Source: CAWJPY01 sp963844865 (lineage in GTDB: Bacteria; Acidobacteriota; Thermoanaerobaculia; Thermoanaerobaculales; Sulfomarinibacteraceae). Taken from it: a stretch of DNA of 64,000 nt. This document shows positions 33,746 to 41,814 of the stretch, one piece after another. A program made the position numbers and the translations under genes. The notes under the pieces were generated by a model. The model did no database searches. It was not told the DNA's origin and was given only the letters and a program-made list of their open reading frames with translations. Positions within the stretch are counted from its first letter, which is position 1. Each line of letters opens with the position of its first letter. The stretch is from positions 124,001 to 188,000 of the forward strand of contig CAWJPY010000009.1 of NCBI GenBank assembly GCA_963844865.1, written 5' to 3'.

Positions 33746-34696
33746 ATGGAGCTGGCCGTCTCCGGCGTCACGGTGTCCCCGTGGCTGCCGCCGCTCGTGG
33801 CGTTCGTCATCTCGTTCGTGACCTCCATGGGCGGTGTGTCCGGGGCCTTCCTGCTGCTGCCCTTCCAGATGAGCGTGCTCGGCTTCACGGGTCCCGCGGT
33901 GAGTGCCACCAACCAGCTCTTCAACGTGATCGCGATCCCCTCCGGCGTGCTCCGTTACCTGCGTGAGGGGAGGATGGTGTGGCCGCTGACGGGCGCGGTG
34001 ATCGTCGGCACCCTGCCGGGAGTGCTCGTGGGCGCCGTCGTCCGCGTCCGCTACCTGCCAGACCCCCGCCCCTTCAAGCTCTTCGTGGGTCTGGTCCTCG
34101 CCTACGTGGGCGTCAGGTTGGCCGCGGACCTGCTGGTGGGGGTGCGCGCCGGTGCGAGCAGGCACGCGGCCGAGACACGCTTCCAGGAGCTGGTGAGCTC
34201 CTACCACCGGCGCCGGCGGGCAGCCGTGGCTGACCTGCCGAAGGTAGCGGTGCGCCGCATCGGCTGGCGCCGCGTCGACTACGAGTTCTACGGCGAGCGC
34301 TTCTCCTTCCCGACCGCGGCCGTCCTGCTGCTCAGTCTCGCGGTGGGTGTCGTGGGGGGCATCTACGGCATCGGTGGCGGGGCCATCATCGCCCCCTTCT
34401 TGGTGTCCGTCTTGCGACTGCCCGTGTACACCGTGGCCGGCGCAGCCCTGATGGGCACCTTCGTCACCTCCGTGGCCGGCGTCGGCTTCTACCAGGCGCT
34501 CGCGCCCTTCTACCCCCACCTGGCCGTGGCGCCGGACTGGCGGCTCGGGGCGCTGTTCGGCGTGGGTGGAATGGCCGGCATCTATCTCGGTGCGAGGGCC
34601 CAGAAGCACGTGCCCGCGCGGGTGATCAAGGCCATGCTCGCCCTCGTGGTGGTCGGTACCGCCGCCAAGTATGTTGTCGGCTTCTTCACCCAATGA
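33746..34696 (+). CDS. TauE/SafE-family sulfite exporter-like permease
   Basis: A 316-aa polytopic protein of the sulfite exporter TauE/SafE (DUF81) family. It has two sets of hydrophobic helices, each beginning with a Gly-rich loop (SFVTSMGGVSGAFLLLPFQ, and VGVVGGIYGIGGGAIIAPF), separated by a long cytosolic loop (~120-180, basic, with ADLPKVAVRRIGWRRVDYEF). It is thought to export sulfite or sulfonates. The ATG at 33746 has a GGAAGGAAGGG site; an in-frame GTG is at 33731. A mutated copy of its middle part lies at 39571-39812. It follows the sigma-54 activator gene on the same strand. Confidence 0.9.
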   Translation: MELAVSGVTVSPWLPPLVAFVISFVTSMGGVSGAFLLLPFQMSVLGFTGPAVSATNQLFNVIAIPSGVLRYLREGRMVWPLTGAVIVGTLPGVLVGAVVRVRYLPDPRPFKLFVGLVLAYVGVRLAADLLVGVRAGASRHAAETRFQELVSSYHRRRRAAVADLPKVAVRRIGWRRVDYEFYGERFSFPTAAVLLLSLAVGVVGGIYGIGGGAIIAPFLVSVLRLPVYTVAGAALMGTFVTSVAGVGFYQALAPFYPHLAVAPDWRLGALFGVGGMAGIYLGARAQKHVPARVIKAMLALVVVGTAAKYVVGFFTQ

Positions 34697-34848
34697 CACG
34701 GCTCGGCGGAACAGCCCGCGTCCGAGGCCGGCTGCACGCTGCATCTGGTTGTTGACGACCGGAGGTGGCCCGGCGTCCCTGCTTGCGGGTTGGGAGCGCG
34801 GCCCCGTATCCTGCGAGCGGGAGCCGCGACCGAGAGAGGAGCCGGGAG

Positions 34849-35526
34849 GTGGAGCGTACCGAGCCTGTGGTCTCAGACCTGAACAGCCCGGGTGGAGGTG
34901 GGGGCGACGTGGCGCGCTGGCGACGGATCGCGAGCCGACTGGTGGCCGCGACCCTGGCCTACAACGGGGTGGAGGCCGGGGTCGCCCTGTGGTCGGGGTT
35001 GTCGGCGGCCAGCATCGCGCTGGTGAGCTTCGGACTCGACAGCGTCATCGAGATCGCCGCGGCGGCGGTCATGCTCCGGCGACTCGGTCTGGAGAAACGC
35101 GGGGTGGACCGGGAAGCGGTGGAGCGCTCGGAGCGCCGGGTGCACCGCTTCGTGGGCTGGACCTTCCTGGCCCTCGCCATCTACGTGACGGTGGAGGCCT
35201 CCTCGACCCTGTGGCGGCACGCCGAGCCCTCGGAAAGCGTCGTCGGGATCATCCTGGCGGCGGTGTCGCTGCTGGTGATGCCGGTGATCGCCTGGGGCAA
35301 GCTGCGGGCGGCGCGCGAGATCAGGAGCGGCGCTCTCCGGGCCGAGGCCAAGGAGACCCTGGCGTGCTCCTACCTCTCGTTCACCCTCCTGGCGGGGCTG
35401 GTGGCCAACGCCGTGGCCGGTTGGTGGTGGGCGGATCCGGCGGCAGCCCTGCTCATGGTGCCGTGGCTCGCGCGCGAGGGCCTCGAAGGGATTCGAGGCG
35501 AAGACGAGGACGAGGAAGAAAAGTAG
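34849..35526 (+). CDS. cation diffusion facilitator (CDF)-like transporter
   Basis: A 225-aa membrane protein with about five to six hydrophobic segments, related to CDF/cation-efflux transporters. The first metal-site region reads SFGLDSVIEIAAAAV and the second EAKETLACSYLS instead of the usual HxxxD, so the metal ligands differ from zinc exporters. A short acidic tail (GEDEDEEEK) ends the protein. I prefer the GTG at 34849 because an AGAGGAG site precedes it; an ATG is not available nearby. It stands apart from the TauE gene by 152 bases. Substrate not known. Confidence 0.8.
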   Translation: MERTEPVVSDLNSPGGGGGDVARWRRIASRLVAATLAYNGVEAGVALWSGLSAASIALVSFGLDSVIEIAAAAVMLRRLGLEKRGVDREAVERSERRVHRFVGWTFLALAIYVTVEASSTLWRHAEPSESVVGIILAAVSLLVMPVIAWGKLRAAREIRSGALRAEAKETLACSYLSFTLLAGLVANAVAGWWWADPAAALLMVPWLAREGLEGIRGEDEDEEEK

Positions 35527-35650
35527 CTCCAACTTCCCCCGAGCGTGGTCCCCGTCCGGTGGATCGAGCTGTGTGTGGAATGTTAGACTGCGCTTCGCAC
35601 TCTCAACAGACTCGATGGGACAGAAGGACGATCGCGGGGAGGGGGGCTCC

Positions 35651-38600
35651 ATGGCGGCGCAGAAGAAGGCGGCAGGGAAGCGCCCCGGCCGCAAGCCGAG
35701 CGGTTCCCCGCCGGTACTGGCCGGCGGAGCCTCCCCTGCAGGCAGCGGGCCCGGCCCGGTGGTGGTGGGGCTGGGGGCTTCCGCGGGCGGGCTGCAGGCT
35801 CTCATTCGCTTCTTCAAGGTGATGCCGCCGGACTCCGGCATGGCCTTCGTGGTCGTGCAGCACCTGCGACCCGACCACGAGAGCCTGACCGCGGGTCTGC
35901 TCGAGAAGCACACTGCCATGGGCGTGTCGGAGGTGGTGGACTCTCCCGAGGCAAGACCCAACCATGTCCACGTCATCCCGCCCGACAAGCACCTGAGCAT
36001 CGACGCCGGCAGGCTGCACCTGCACGAGCCGCCCCAGAAGGGGAAGGTGCGCGGCCCCATCGACTTCTTCCTGCGCTCCCTGGCCACGGCCCGCGAGGAG
36101 AGGGCGGCGGGGATCATCTTCTCCGGCTCCGGCTCCGACGGCGCCCTCGGGCTCATAGAGGTCAAGGCCCGGGGCGGCATGACCATCGTCCAGGACCCGG
36201 CGACGGCCGAGCACGCGGGGATGCCTCTGGCGGCCATCGCCACCGGTGCGGTCGACCACGTGCTGCCCATCGAGGAGATGTCCCGGCGGCTGATCGGCTA
36301 CGCCGAGCACCCCTACGTCAACGGCGGCACCTCCCCCGGCACCGATCTCCTCGGCGAGGTTCTCGCGGTGCTGCGCGCGCGCACCAAGTACGACTTCGGC
36401 CACTACAAGAAGAGCATGGTGCTGCGGCGCGTGCAGCGGCGGATGGGGCTGATCCATGTCGAGCACTACACCGACTATCTGGACCTGCTTCGCACCGCCC
36501 CGGAGGAGGTCAACGGGCTCTTCAAGGACCTCCTGATCGGCGTGACCGGCTTCTTCCGCGAGCCCGAAGCGTTCAAGGTGCTCGAACGCGAGGTGATCCC
36601 CAGGATCGTCGACGGGCGCCAGGCCGAGTCGCCGCTGCGGGTCTGGGTGCCGGGGTGCGCCACCGGTGAGGAGGCGTACTCGCTGGCGATGACCGTGCTG
36701 GAGCGCCTCACCCGACTGGGTCAGCACAACCGTGTCCAGGTCTTCGCTTCCGACATCGACGAGGCCGCCCTGGAGGTCGGGCGCACCGGCCTCTATCCCG
36801 AGTCGATCGCCGACGCAGTGAGCCCGGACAGGCTCCAGCGTTTCTTCGTGCACGAGGACAGCTCGTACCGGGTGCTCCAGGAGCTGCGGGACACCGTGGT
36901 CTTCGCCACCCACAACCTGGTCTCCGATCCGCCGTTTTCGCGGCTCGACCTGATCAGCTGTCGCAACGTTCTCATCTACCTGGAGCCCGCGCTCCAGAGC
37001 AGGCTCCTGGCCCTCTTCCACTTCGCTCTCGACAGGGACGGCTACCTGTTTCTCGGTGCATCGGAGGCAGTCTCCTCGCACCCCGAGCTCTTCGAGCCGG
37101 TGTCCAAGAAACATCGGGTCTACCGCCGAATCGGGGTGACCCCCCGGGGGGCGGTGGAGTTCCTCTACCGTCCACGTGAGCAGGGCCGTCTCGTACCCGC
37201 TCCCGAGCGCGAGCGGCTGCCGGTGGGTGCAGCGGACATTGGCTGGCTCGCCCAGCAGATGCTGCTCGCCGAGCACACCCCGGCGGCGGTGGTGATCGAC
37301 CACAGGGGCGAGGTGCTCTACTTCCACGGCGACACCGACCGCTTCCTGGCGCAGCCGCCCGGCCAGCCCACCGTCGACCTTTTCAGGCTCGCGCGTTCCG
37401 ATCTCGCGAGCAGGGTTCGGGGCGCGGTGCGACGGGCTGCGGAGGGCGGCGAGCAGGCGGAGCAGGTGACCGCGATCAGGTCGGCCACAAGTCGCTGGCA
37501 GGTGAGGATCACCGCGACGCCGATCCGGCACCCGCGCGGAGCTGAGGGGCTCATGCTGGTGACCTTCAGGGAGGAGCCCGCGCAGCGTGAGCTCGCCGGC
37601 GGCGATACGCAGCCCTCCCGGGATGGCGGCGCCGTGGGCGATCTGGAGCGGGAGCTGAAGACGACGCGGCAGGAGCTCCAGTCGACCATCCAGGAGATGG
37701 AGGCGTTCAGCGAGGAGCTCCAGGCTTCCAACGAGGAGATGCTATCGGTGAATGAGGAGCTCCAGTCCACCAACGAGGAGCTGGAGACGGCCAAGGAGGA
37801 GCTGCAGTCGCTCAACGAGGAGCTGACCACCGTCAACAACCAGCTCGAGGCGAAGCTGGCCGAGCTCGAGGCGACCAACAACGACCTCACCAATCTCCTC
37901 GCTTCCACCGACGTCGCGACAGTGTTCCTGGACACCCGGCTGCGGATCAAGCGCTACTCCACAGCCATCGCCCGCGTGTTCAACCTCATCCCCTCGGACG
38001 TGGGGCGGCCCCTGTCCGACATCGCCCGCAAGTTCACCGACGACCACCTGCTCGCGGACGCGCAGGTGGTGCTCGAGACACTCGCGCTGTCCGAGCGGGA
38101 GGTGCATCTTCAGGGCGGACATTGTTTCCTGCGCCGCGTGACGCCGTACCGCACCCTGGACAACCGCACGGACGGGGTGGTGATCACCTTCTCCGATGTC
38201 AGCGACCTCAAGCGGATCCAGGCCGATCTCGAGGCCGCGAACCGGCGCCTGGAGGGCTCAGTCGAGCGGCGCAACGCGGTGCTCGAGCTGCTGCGCGAGG
38301 TGGCCACCGTCTCCAACCAGGCGGCGACGGTGGAAGAGGCTCTGGAGCATGTGCTGCCGAGCCTCGGGAGCTACGCCGGGTGGCCTTGCGGGCAGGCCTG
38401 GTTGGCGTCCGGAGAAGAGGCCGGCACGCTGGTCCTGCAGCGCGTCTGGTGTCACCGGGAGGAGGACCGGTTCCGGGCCTTCCGGGAGGCCACCGTCGCC
38501 AGTCATGCCGTCGCCAGGGGGTGGCTCGTCGATGCCGTTTGCGCTCGCGCCCAGCCGTCGTGGACCGACGACCTGGAGGTTGCTCTGGGGATCGACCGGG

Positions 38601-39442
38601 CGCGGGCGCTGGCGGGCGCGGGTGTTCGTTCCGTCGTCGGGTTCCCGGTGCGGGTGGGAACGGAGGTGGTGGGAGCCGTGGAGTTTCTGTCCGAGGTCCC
38701 GGCCGAGCGGCGGGAGCTGGTCAAGGAGCTGGTCGTGGACGTCGGCACCGAGCTCGGGCGGGTTGTCGAACGGACGGCCCTCCAGCGCAGGCTCGCGGAG
38801 GTGACCCTGGCCGAGCAGCTCAAGCTCGGCCAGGAGCTGCACGACGGCGTCGCCCAGGAGATCGCCGGCATCAAGATGATGGCCGAGACCCTGAGCAGCA
38901 AGCTGGCCAGGAGAGGCGCCGCGGAGACCGAGCTCGCTGCCGGGCTGCAGGAAGCGGCGGAGCAGGCGCAGAGCCACGTGCGGGCGCTGGCGCGTGGCCT
39001 GGTGCCGGTGCGGGTGGAGGCCGGCGGGCTGGAGGCGGCGCTGGAGGAGCTGGCGCGCCGCAAGAACCTGGAGGTGGGCCGCGACGTGGTGTCGGTGGCG
39101 CACGACTGCGTGCTGGTGGAGGAAGCCGCGATCGCCACGGCGCTCTACTACATCGCCCAGGAGGCGGTGCTGAACGCGCTCCGGCATGGCCGTCCCGAGT
39201 GTGTGAGCATCAGCCTGCGCGGTGACGACCGCGGGCTGACGCTCGAGGTGCGCGACGACGGGCCGGGCTTCGATGCGACGAAGACGACACCCACTGGCTC
39301 CGGGTTGCGGATCATGGCCTACCGGGCGCGCTTGATCGCCGCCCGCCTCGAGGTCTCGTCCCATCCCGGAGGAGGGACCACCGTCACCAGCAGCGTGGGT
39401 GGAGGCTGGCGGGTTGGAGACCCGGTCCGCGGCCGTCGGTAG
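35651..39442 (+). CDS. CheB-CheR-PAS-GAF-histidine kinase hybrid
   Basis: A 1263-aa multi-domain signalling protein. In order it has a CheB methylesterase domain at ~35-230 (catalytic Ser in GLGASAGGLQAL, His in VVQHLRPDHES, Asp in SGSGSDGALGL), a CheR methyltransferase domain at ~230-490 (GVTGFFREPEAF; VPGCATGEEAYSLAM; DLISCRNVLIYLEP), a long coiled coil at ~655-745, a PAS domain at ~750-855, a GAF-like domain at ~880-1035, then a NarL-type kinase with His in LGQELHDGVAQEIAGIK and an HATPase domain (AQEAVLNALRHG; RDDGPGFD). The N-terminal ~30 residues are basic and low-complexity. The ATG at 35651 has GGGGAGGGGGGC upstream. No chemotaxis receptor is nearby, so the CheB/CheR substrate is unclear. 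Confidence 0.94.
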   Translation: MAAQKKAAGKRPGRKPSGSPPVLAGGASPAGSGPGPVVVGLGASAGGLQALIRFFKVMPPDSGMAFVVVQHLRPDHESLTAGLLEKHTAMGVSEVVDSPEARPNHVHVIPPDKHLSIDAGRLHLHEPPQKGKVRGPIDFFLRSLATAREERAAGIIFSGSGSDGALGLIEVKARGGMTIVQDPATAEHAGMPLAAIATGAVDHVLPIEEMSRRLIGYAEHPYVNGGTSPGTDLLGEVLAVLRARTKYDFGHYKKSMVLRRVQRRMGLIHVEHYTDYLDLLRTAPEEVNGLFKDLLIGVTGFFREPEAFKVLEREVIPRIVDGRQAESPLRVWVPGCATGEEAYSLAMTVLERLTRLGQHNRVQVFASDIDEAALEVGRTGLYPESIADAVSPDRLQRFFVHEDSSYRVLQELRDTVVFATHNLVSDPPFSRLDLISCRNVLIYLEPALQSRLLALFHFALDRDGYLFLGASEAVSSHPELFEPVSKKHRVYRRIGVTPRGAVEFLYRPREQGRLVPAPERERLPVGAADIGWLAQQMLLAEHTPAAVVIDHRGEVLYFHGDTDRFLAQPPGQPTVDLFRLARSDLASRVRGAVRRAAEGGEQAEQVTAIRSATSRWQVRITATPIRHPRGAEGLMLVTFREEPAQRELAGGDTQPSRDGGAVGDLERELKTTRQELQSTIQEMEAFSEELQASNEEMLSVNEELQSTNEELETAKEELQSLNEELTTVNNQLEAKLAELEATNNDLTNLLASTDVATVFLDTRLRIKRYSTAIARVFNLIPSDVGRPLSDIARKFTDDHLLADAQVVLETLALSEREVHLQGGHCFLRRVTPYRTLDNRTDGVVITFSDVSDLKRIQADLEAANRRLEGSVERRNAVLELLREVATVSNQAATVEEALEHVLPSLGSYAGWPCGQAWLASGEEAGTLVLQRVWCHREEDRFRAFREATVASHAVARGWLVDAVCARAQPSWTDDLEVALGIDRARALAGAGVRSVVGFPVRVGTEVVGAVEFLSEVPAERRELVKELVVDVGTELGRVVERTALQRRLAEVTLAEQLKLGQELHDGVAQEIAGIKMMAETLSSKLARRGAAETELAAGLQEAAEQAQSHVRALARGLVPVRVEAGGLEAALEELARRKNLEVGRDVVSVAHDCVLVEEAAIATALYYIAQEAVLNALRHGRPECVSISLRGDDRGLTLEVRDDGPGFDATKTTPTGSGLRIMAYRARLIAARLEVSSHPGGGTTVTSSVGGGWRVGDPVRGRR

Positions 39443-39570
39443 CCGCGCGGGCGGGACGGCCCCGGGTCGACCGGCGGGCCATGCCACCACTCCTTCTCGG
39501 TCGCTGATTCTGCGGACGCGAGCCCAGCGCTCAGACGACTCGTCGCCGTCCGGAGATCAGGGAGAGGATG

Positions 39571-39812
39571 CAGTGCGACCAATCAGCTCCTCAACGTGAT
39601 CGCGATCCCGTCCGGGGTGGTCCCTAACCGCGCGGGGGAGGGGTGGTGTGGCCGCTAACGGGCGTGCCGATCATAACGACCCACCGGGGTGTTGGCAGGT
39701 GTCAGCGGCCGGGTGCGGTACCTGGCCGACCCGCGCGCCTTCAAGCCGTTGGTCGGTTTGGTCCCGGTGTACGTCGGAGCCAGGATGGCCCGTCACCCTG
39801 CTTCTGGTGGAG
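39571..39812 (+). pseudogene. degraded fragment of a TauE/SafE exporter gene
   Basis: The bases CCAATCAGCTCCTCAACGTG and GGTGTGGCCGCTAACGGGCG line up with the intact TauE gene at about 33907-33926 and 33974-33993, and the alignment runs on through GACCCGCGCGCCTTCAAGC. It covers roughly 240 of 950 bases, with substitutions, deletions, a TGA at 39597 and a TAA inside what was the frame. It is clearly non-coding. It suggests an old partial duplication (or decayed paralogue) of the exporter five to six kb away. Confidence 0.85.
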
Positions 39813-39882
39813 GACCCTTGTAAACGCGTCCAGCCGGGGCTGTGGAGATTACACGGTCGCGGGCCAGCGATCCCACCGTCTC

Positions 39883-39898
39883 CGGCACATGCCTTGCA
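39883..39898 (+). promoter_or_regulatory. sigma-54 promoter of the CsbD-like gene
   Basis: CGGCACATGCCTTGCA has GG-N10-GC, a good -24 box (CGGCACA) and perfect TTGCA. It lies 36 bases before the ATG at 39934. Confidence 0.78.
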
Positions 39899-39933
39899 AC
39901 CCCTTCTCGATGAAGAATCTTTCGGAGGTTTGC

Positions 39934-40137
39934 ATGAACTGGGATCAGGTCGAAGGGAACTGGAAGCAGGTGCTGGGGAGCGCCAAGGAGCGCTGGGGGA
40001 AGCTCACCGACGATGACCTCACGATCGTTCGCGGCCGTCGCGAGCAGCTCATCGGCGCGATCCGGGAGAGCTACGGCATCGCCAAGGAGGAGGCCGAGCG
40101 GCAGGTGGAGGAGTGGCGATCCCAGCTCGAGGGGTAG
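39934..40137 (+). CDS. CsbD-like small stress protein
   Basis: A 67-aa CsbD-family protein: the opening MNWDQVEGNWKQVLGSAKERWGKLTDDDL matches the family signature (W-x2-VxGxWKQxxGxxKExWGKLTDDDL), followed by an amphipathic helix rich in Glu/Arg. CsbD proteins are widespread, induced in general stress, and of unknown biochemical role. The ATG has a TTCGGAGGTTTGC leader. It has its own sigma-54 promoter, listed above, and belongs with the DUF1328 and BON genes nearby as a stress group. Confidence 0.93.
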   Translation: MNWDQVEGNWKQVLGSAKERWGKLTDDDLTIVRGRREQLIGAIRESYGIAKEEAERQVEEWRSQLEG

Positions 40138-40210
40138 GCGTCGTTCTCTGTCTGACCTGCCTGCTCGAGGCATCTCGAGGCAGGCGTCCCCTCCGGAGCG
40201 AGGGAACGGC

Positions 40211-40543
40211 TCAGGGAACGGCGGCCGCGGCCCCACGGTCCCCGCCATCGGAGAGGGTGAGGTCGTTGACCGCGTCCCGGACGCCCCGGGTGTGCCGGGC
40301 GAGGCGCTCGGCCTCGAGGAGCCGGCCCGGCGAGTCCATCACTCCGGACAACCGGACCGCCCCGTGGACGTTGTGCACCCTCAGGGAGCCCGCTGCCGTC
40401 GATGCCAGGGGCACGAGCTTCGCCCGGGCCCGGCGGGCGACGTCGGCGTCGCTGCCCCCGTCCACAAGTCCATGGAAGGCGAGCAGCCCCGCCAGAAGAC
40501 CGCGCCCACGGCGACCGCTGCCACGGCGAGATGCCGAGCCCAC
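40211..40543 (-). CDS. BON-domain protein with short hydrophobic N-terminus
   Basis: A 110-aa protein. The last ~75 residues fit one BON repeat (VRLSGVMDSPGRLLEAERLARHTRGVRDAVNDLTL). The N-terminus is basic (RRGSGRRGRG) followed by a hydrophobic run LLAGLLAFHGLV, perhaps a weak membrane anchor. The GTG start is not well supported by a ribosome site; the real start could be slightly downstream. It lies beyond the CsbD-like gene on the other strand, in a group of small stress genes. Confidence 0.65.
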   Translation of the reverse strand: MGSASRRGSGRRGRGLLAGLLAFHGLVDGGSDADVARRARAKLVPLASTAAGSLRVHNVHGAVRLSGVMDSPGRLLEAERLARHTRGVRDAVNDLTLSDGGDRGAAAAVP

Positions 40544-40706
40544 GGGGCGACTCCTTCGAGGTGCGCGGGCCTCCCCGACTCCCGATCTCCGTCAACCTCC
40601 GGCTGGGGTGGAGTCGACACCCTACGGTGATCCGTCGGCTCGGGCTCGCTGTGCCGACCTCCACCGGTGGCGGGTTCAGTGATCGGCACCAGGGGCGAGG
40701 AGCGGT

Positions 40707-40868
40707 TCACACCCGTCGCCTGCCGAAGATGAACGAGAGGATGAAGAGCACCAGGAACACGAAGAACAGGATCTTGGCGATTCCGGCGGCCGCGCCGGCA
40801 ATGCCGAAGAAGCCGAAGGCGCCTGCGACGAGAGCGATGATGAGGAAGACGAGCGCCCAAGCGAGCAT
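40707..40868 (-). CDS. DUF1328 (YtjA-like) small membrane protein
   Basis: A 53-aa protein with two hydrophobic helices. It starts MLAWALVFLIIALVAGAFGF and ends LVLFILSFIFGRRRV, the signature of DUF1328/YtjA proteins (conserved LxWAxxFLxxALxAxxxGF and FFVFLVLF). The ATG at 40868 has a strong AAGGAGGT ribosome site. YtjA-like proteins are common in osmotic or envelope stress sets; function unknown. A sigma-54 promoter lies about 90 bases upstream, opposite that of the BON lipoprotein. Confidence 0.92.
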   Translation of the reverse strand: MLAWALVFLIIALVAGAFGFFGIAGAAAGIAKILFFVFLVLFILSFIFGRRRV

Positions 40869-40956
40869 GGTGAACCTCCTTGGAGTCCTCGGGCCGCGAG
40901 GCGTACAGCGAGCTGTCGTCGGGAACGGGGACTCGCGTTATTCGCCGAGACGGATT

Positions 40957-40972
40957 TGCAACTTTCATACCA
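40957..40972 (-). promoter_or_regulatory. sigma-54 promoter of the DUF1328 gene
   Basis: Read on the minus strand TGGTATGAAAGTTGCA has GG-N10-GC and a perfect TTGCA. It lies 89 bases upstream of the ATG at 40868 and faces away from the sigma-54 promoter of the BON lipoprotein. Confidence 0.75.
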
Positions 40973-41013
40973 CGCCCCGGCGGGTCCCGGCCAGCGGGGG
41001 CGCGGACGGCTCA

Positions 41014-41029
41014 TGGCATGCCGGTTGCA
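41014..41029 (+). promoter_or_regulatory. sigma-54 promoter of the BON lipoprotein gene
   Basis: TGGCATGCCGGTTGCA matches the consensus except for one -24 base, with GG-N10-GC and TTGCA. It is 71 bases before the GTG at 41100. Confidence 0.8.
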
Positions 41030-41099
41030 TCGGTGGACCTCAACAGACACCCTCGTCCGCGGTCGGCGCGGACATGCACAGCAGAGAAGGGAGCAGAGA

Positions 41100-41663
41100 G
41101 TGAGGACGACGAATCGACGACGCGGAAGAACGGCATGGATGACGTGGATCGGCGTGGTTGCCGCGGTGCTGACGGTCGGAGCCTGTCGCAGCACGGAGAC
41201 GGCGGGGTCGCAGCTCTCAGATGCGGCCCTCACCAGCAAGGTGAAGGCCAGGCTGGCAGCGGATCCCGAGGTGAACCCGTTCGAGATCGACGTGGACAGC
41301 GACAACGGCGTCGTTCGCCTGAGCGGCACCGTGGACAACGAGAGGGCCCGTGACCAGGCCGTCACGGTGGCCAGCCGCACCAGCGGCGTGCGCGACGTGA
41401 TCGACGACATCGAGATCGGGGAGCCCACCTTCAAGGAGAACGTGGACGATGCCTGGATCGGCACCAAGATCAAGGCCAAGCTCACGGCGGCCCCGGACAT
41501 CGACCCCTTCAACATCGACGTCGATGTGAACCGGGGGGTCGTGACGCTCACCGGCAAGGTGCGGACCTCCTATGCCCGTGACCACGCGGGTGAGCTGGCC
41601 CGGCAGACCAGAGGTGTGGTCGAGGTCGACAACCGCATCGAGGTGGTGGGCGACAACGACTGA
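41100..41663 (+). CDS. lipoprotein with two BON domains (OsmY-like)
   Basis: A 187-aa envelope protein: positively charged start, hydrophobic run and lipobox LTVGAC (Cys near 29). Two BON repeats lie at about 45-105 (SDNGVVRLSGTVDNERARDQAVTVASRTSGVRDVIDDIEIG) and 115-185 (NRGVVTLTGKVRTSYARDHAGELARQTRGVVEVDNRIEV). OsmY relatives act in the periplasm during osmotic and envelope stress. The GTG start has GAAGGGAG upstream and a strong sigma-54 promoter. It is the best-matched BON protein of the four in the window. Confidence 0.9.
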   Translation: MRTTNRRRGRTAWMTWIGVVAAVLTVGACRSTETAGSQLSDAALTSKVKARLAADPEVNPFEIDVDSDNGVVRLSGTVDNERARDQAVTVASRTSGVRDVIDDIEIGEPTFKENVDDAWIGTKIKAKLTAAPDIDPFNIDVDVNRGVVTLTGKVRTSYARDHAGELARQTRGVVEVDNRIEVVGDND

Positions 41664-41726
41664 CTCCGAGAACCCGGGTGCGGTCAGCGGCCAGTGCGGA
41701 CCGGACGCCGGGGATCACATGGCCGT

Positions 41727-41756
41727 CACGCGACCTCGCTCCGGCGAGGTCGCGTG
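41727..41756. other. perfect 12-bp hairpin downstream of the BON lipoprotein
   Basis: CACGCGACCTCG/CGAGGTCGCGTG with loop CTCCGG. It has no U-rich tract, so it may block transcript ends (terminator), stabilise the mRNA, or act as a leader structure for the phosphatase gene that follows at 41815. Confidence 0.5.
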
Positions 41757-41768
41757 GTGTCCGCACCT

Positions 41769-41784
41769 TGGTACACTTTCCGCG
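41769..41784 (+). promoter_or_regulatory. possible weak sigma-54 promoter of the PP2C-Mla operon
   Basis: TGGTACACTTTCCGCG keeps GG-N10-GC and a good -24 box, but the -12 box is CCGC, not TTGC. It is 31 bases before the GTG at 41815. Confidence 0.4.
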
Positions 41785-41814
41785 CGGACGGCCGCCCGTC
41801 CAGGAAGGCGCGTC

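Larger units (their letters stand above)
39443..39933. other. intergenic region (491 bases) with a TauE relic and a sigma-54 promoter
   Basis: From 39443 to about 39570 nothing recognisable. 39571-39812 is a mutated TauE fragment. 39883-39898 is a sigma-54 promoter for the CsbD-like gene. The rest of the gap is leader sequence for that gene. Confidence 0.6.

Noticed and set aside
32315..34744. An 800-codon open frame on the minus strand opposite the sigma-54 activator and TauE genes
   Set aside because: It is a shadow with His/Gln/Gly-rich text and no domain. The plus-strand genes have clear motifs and ribosome sites.
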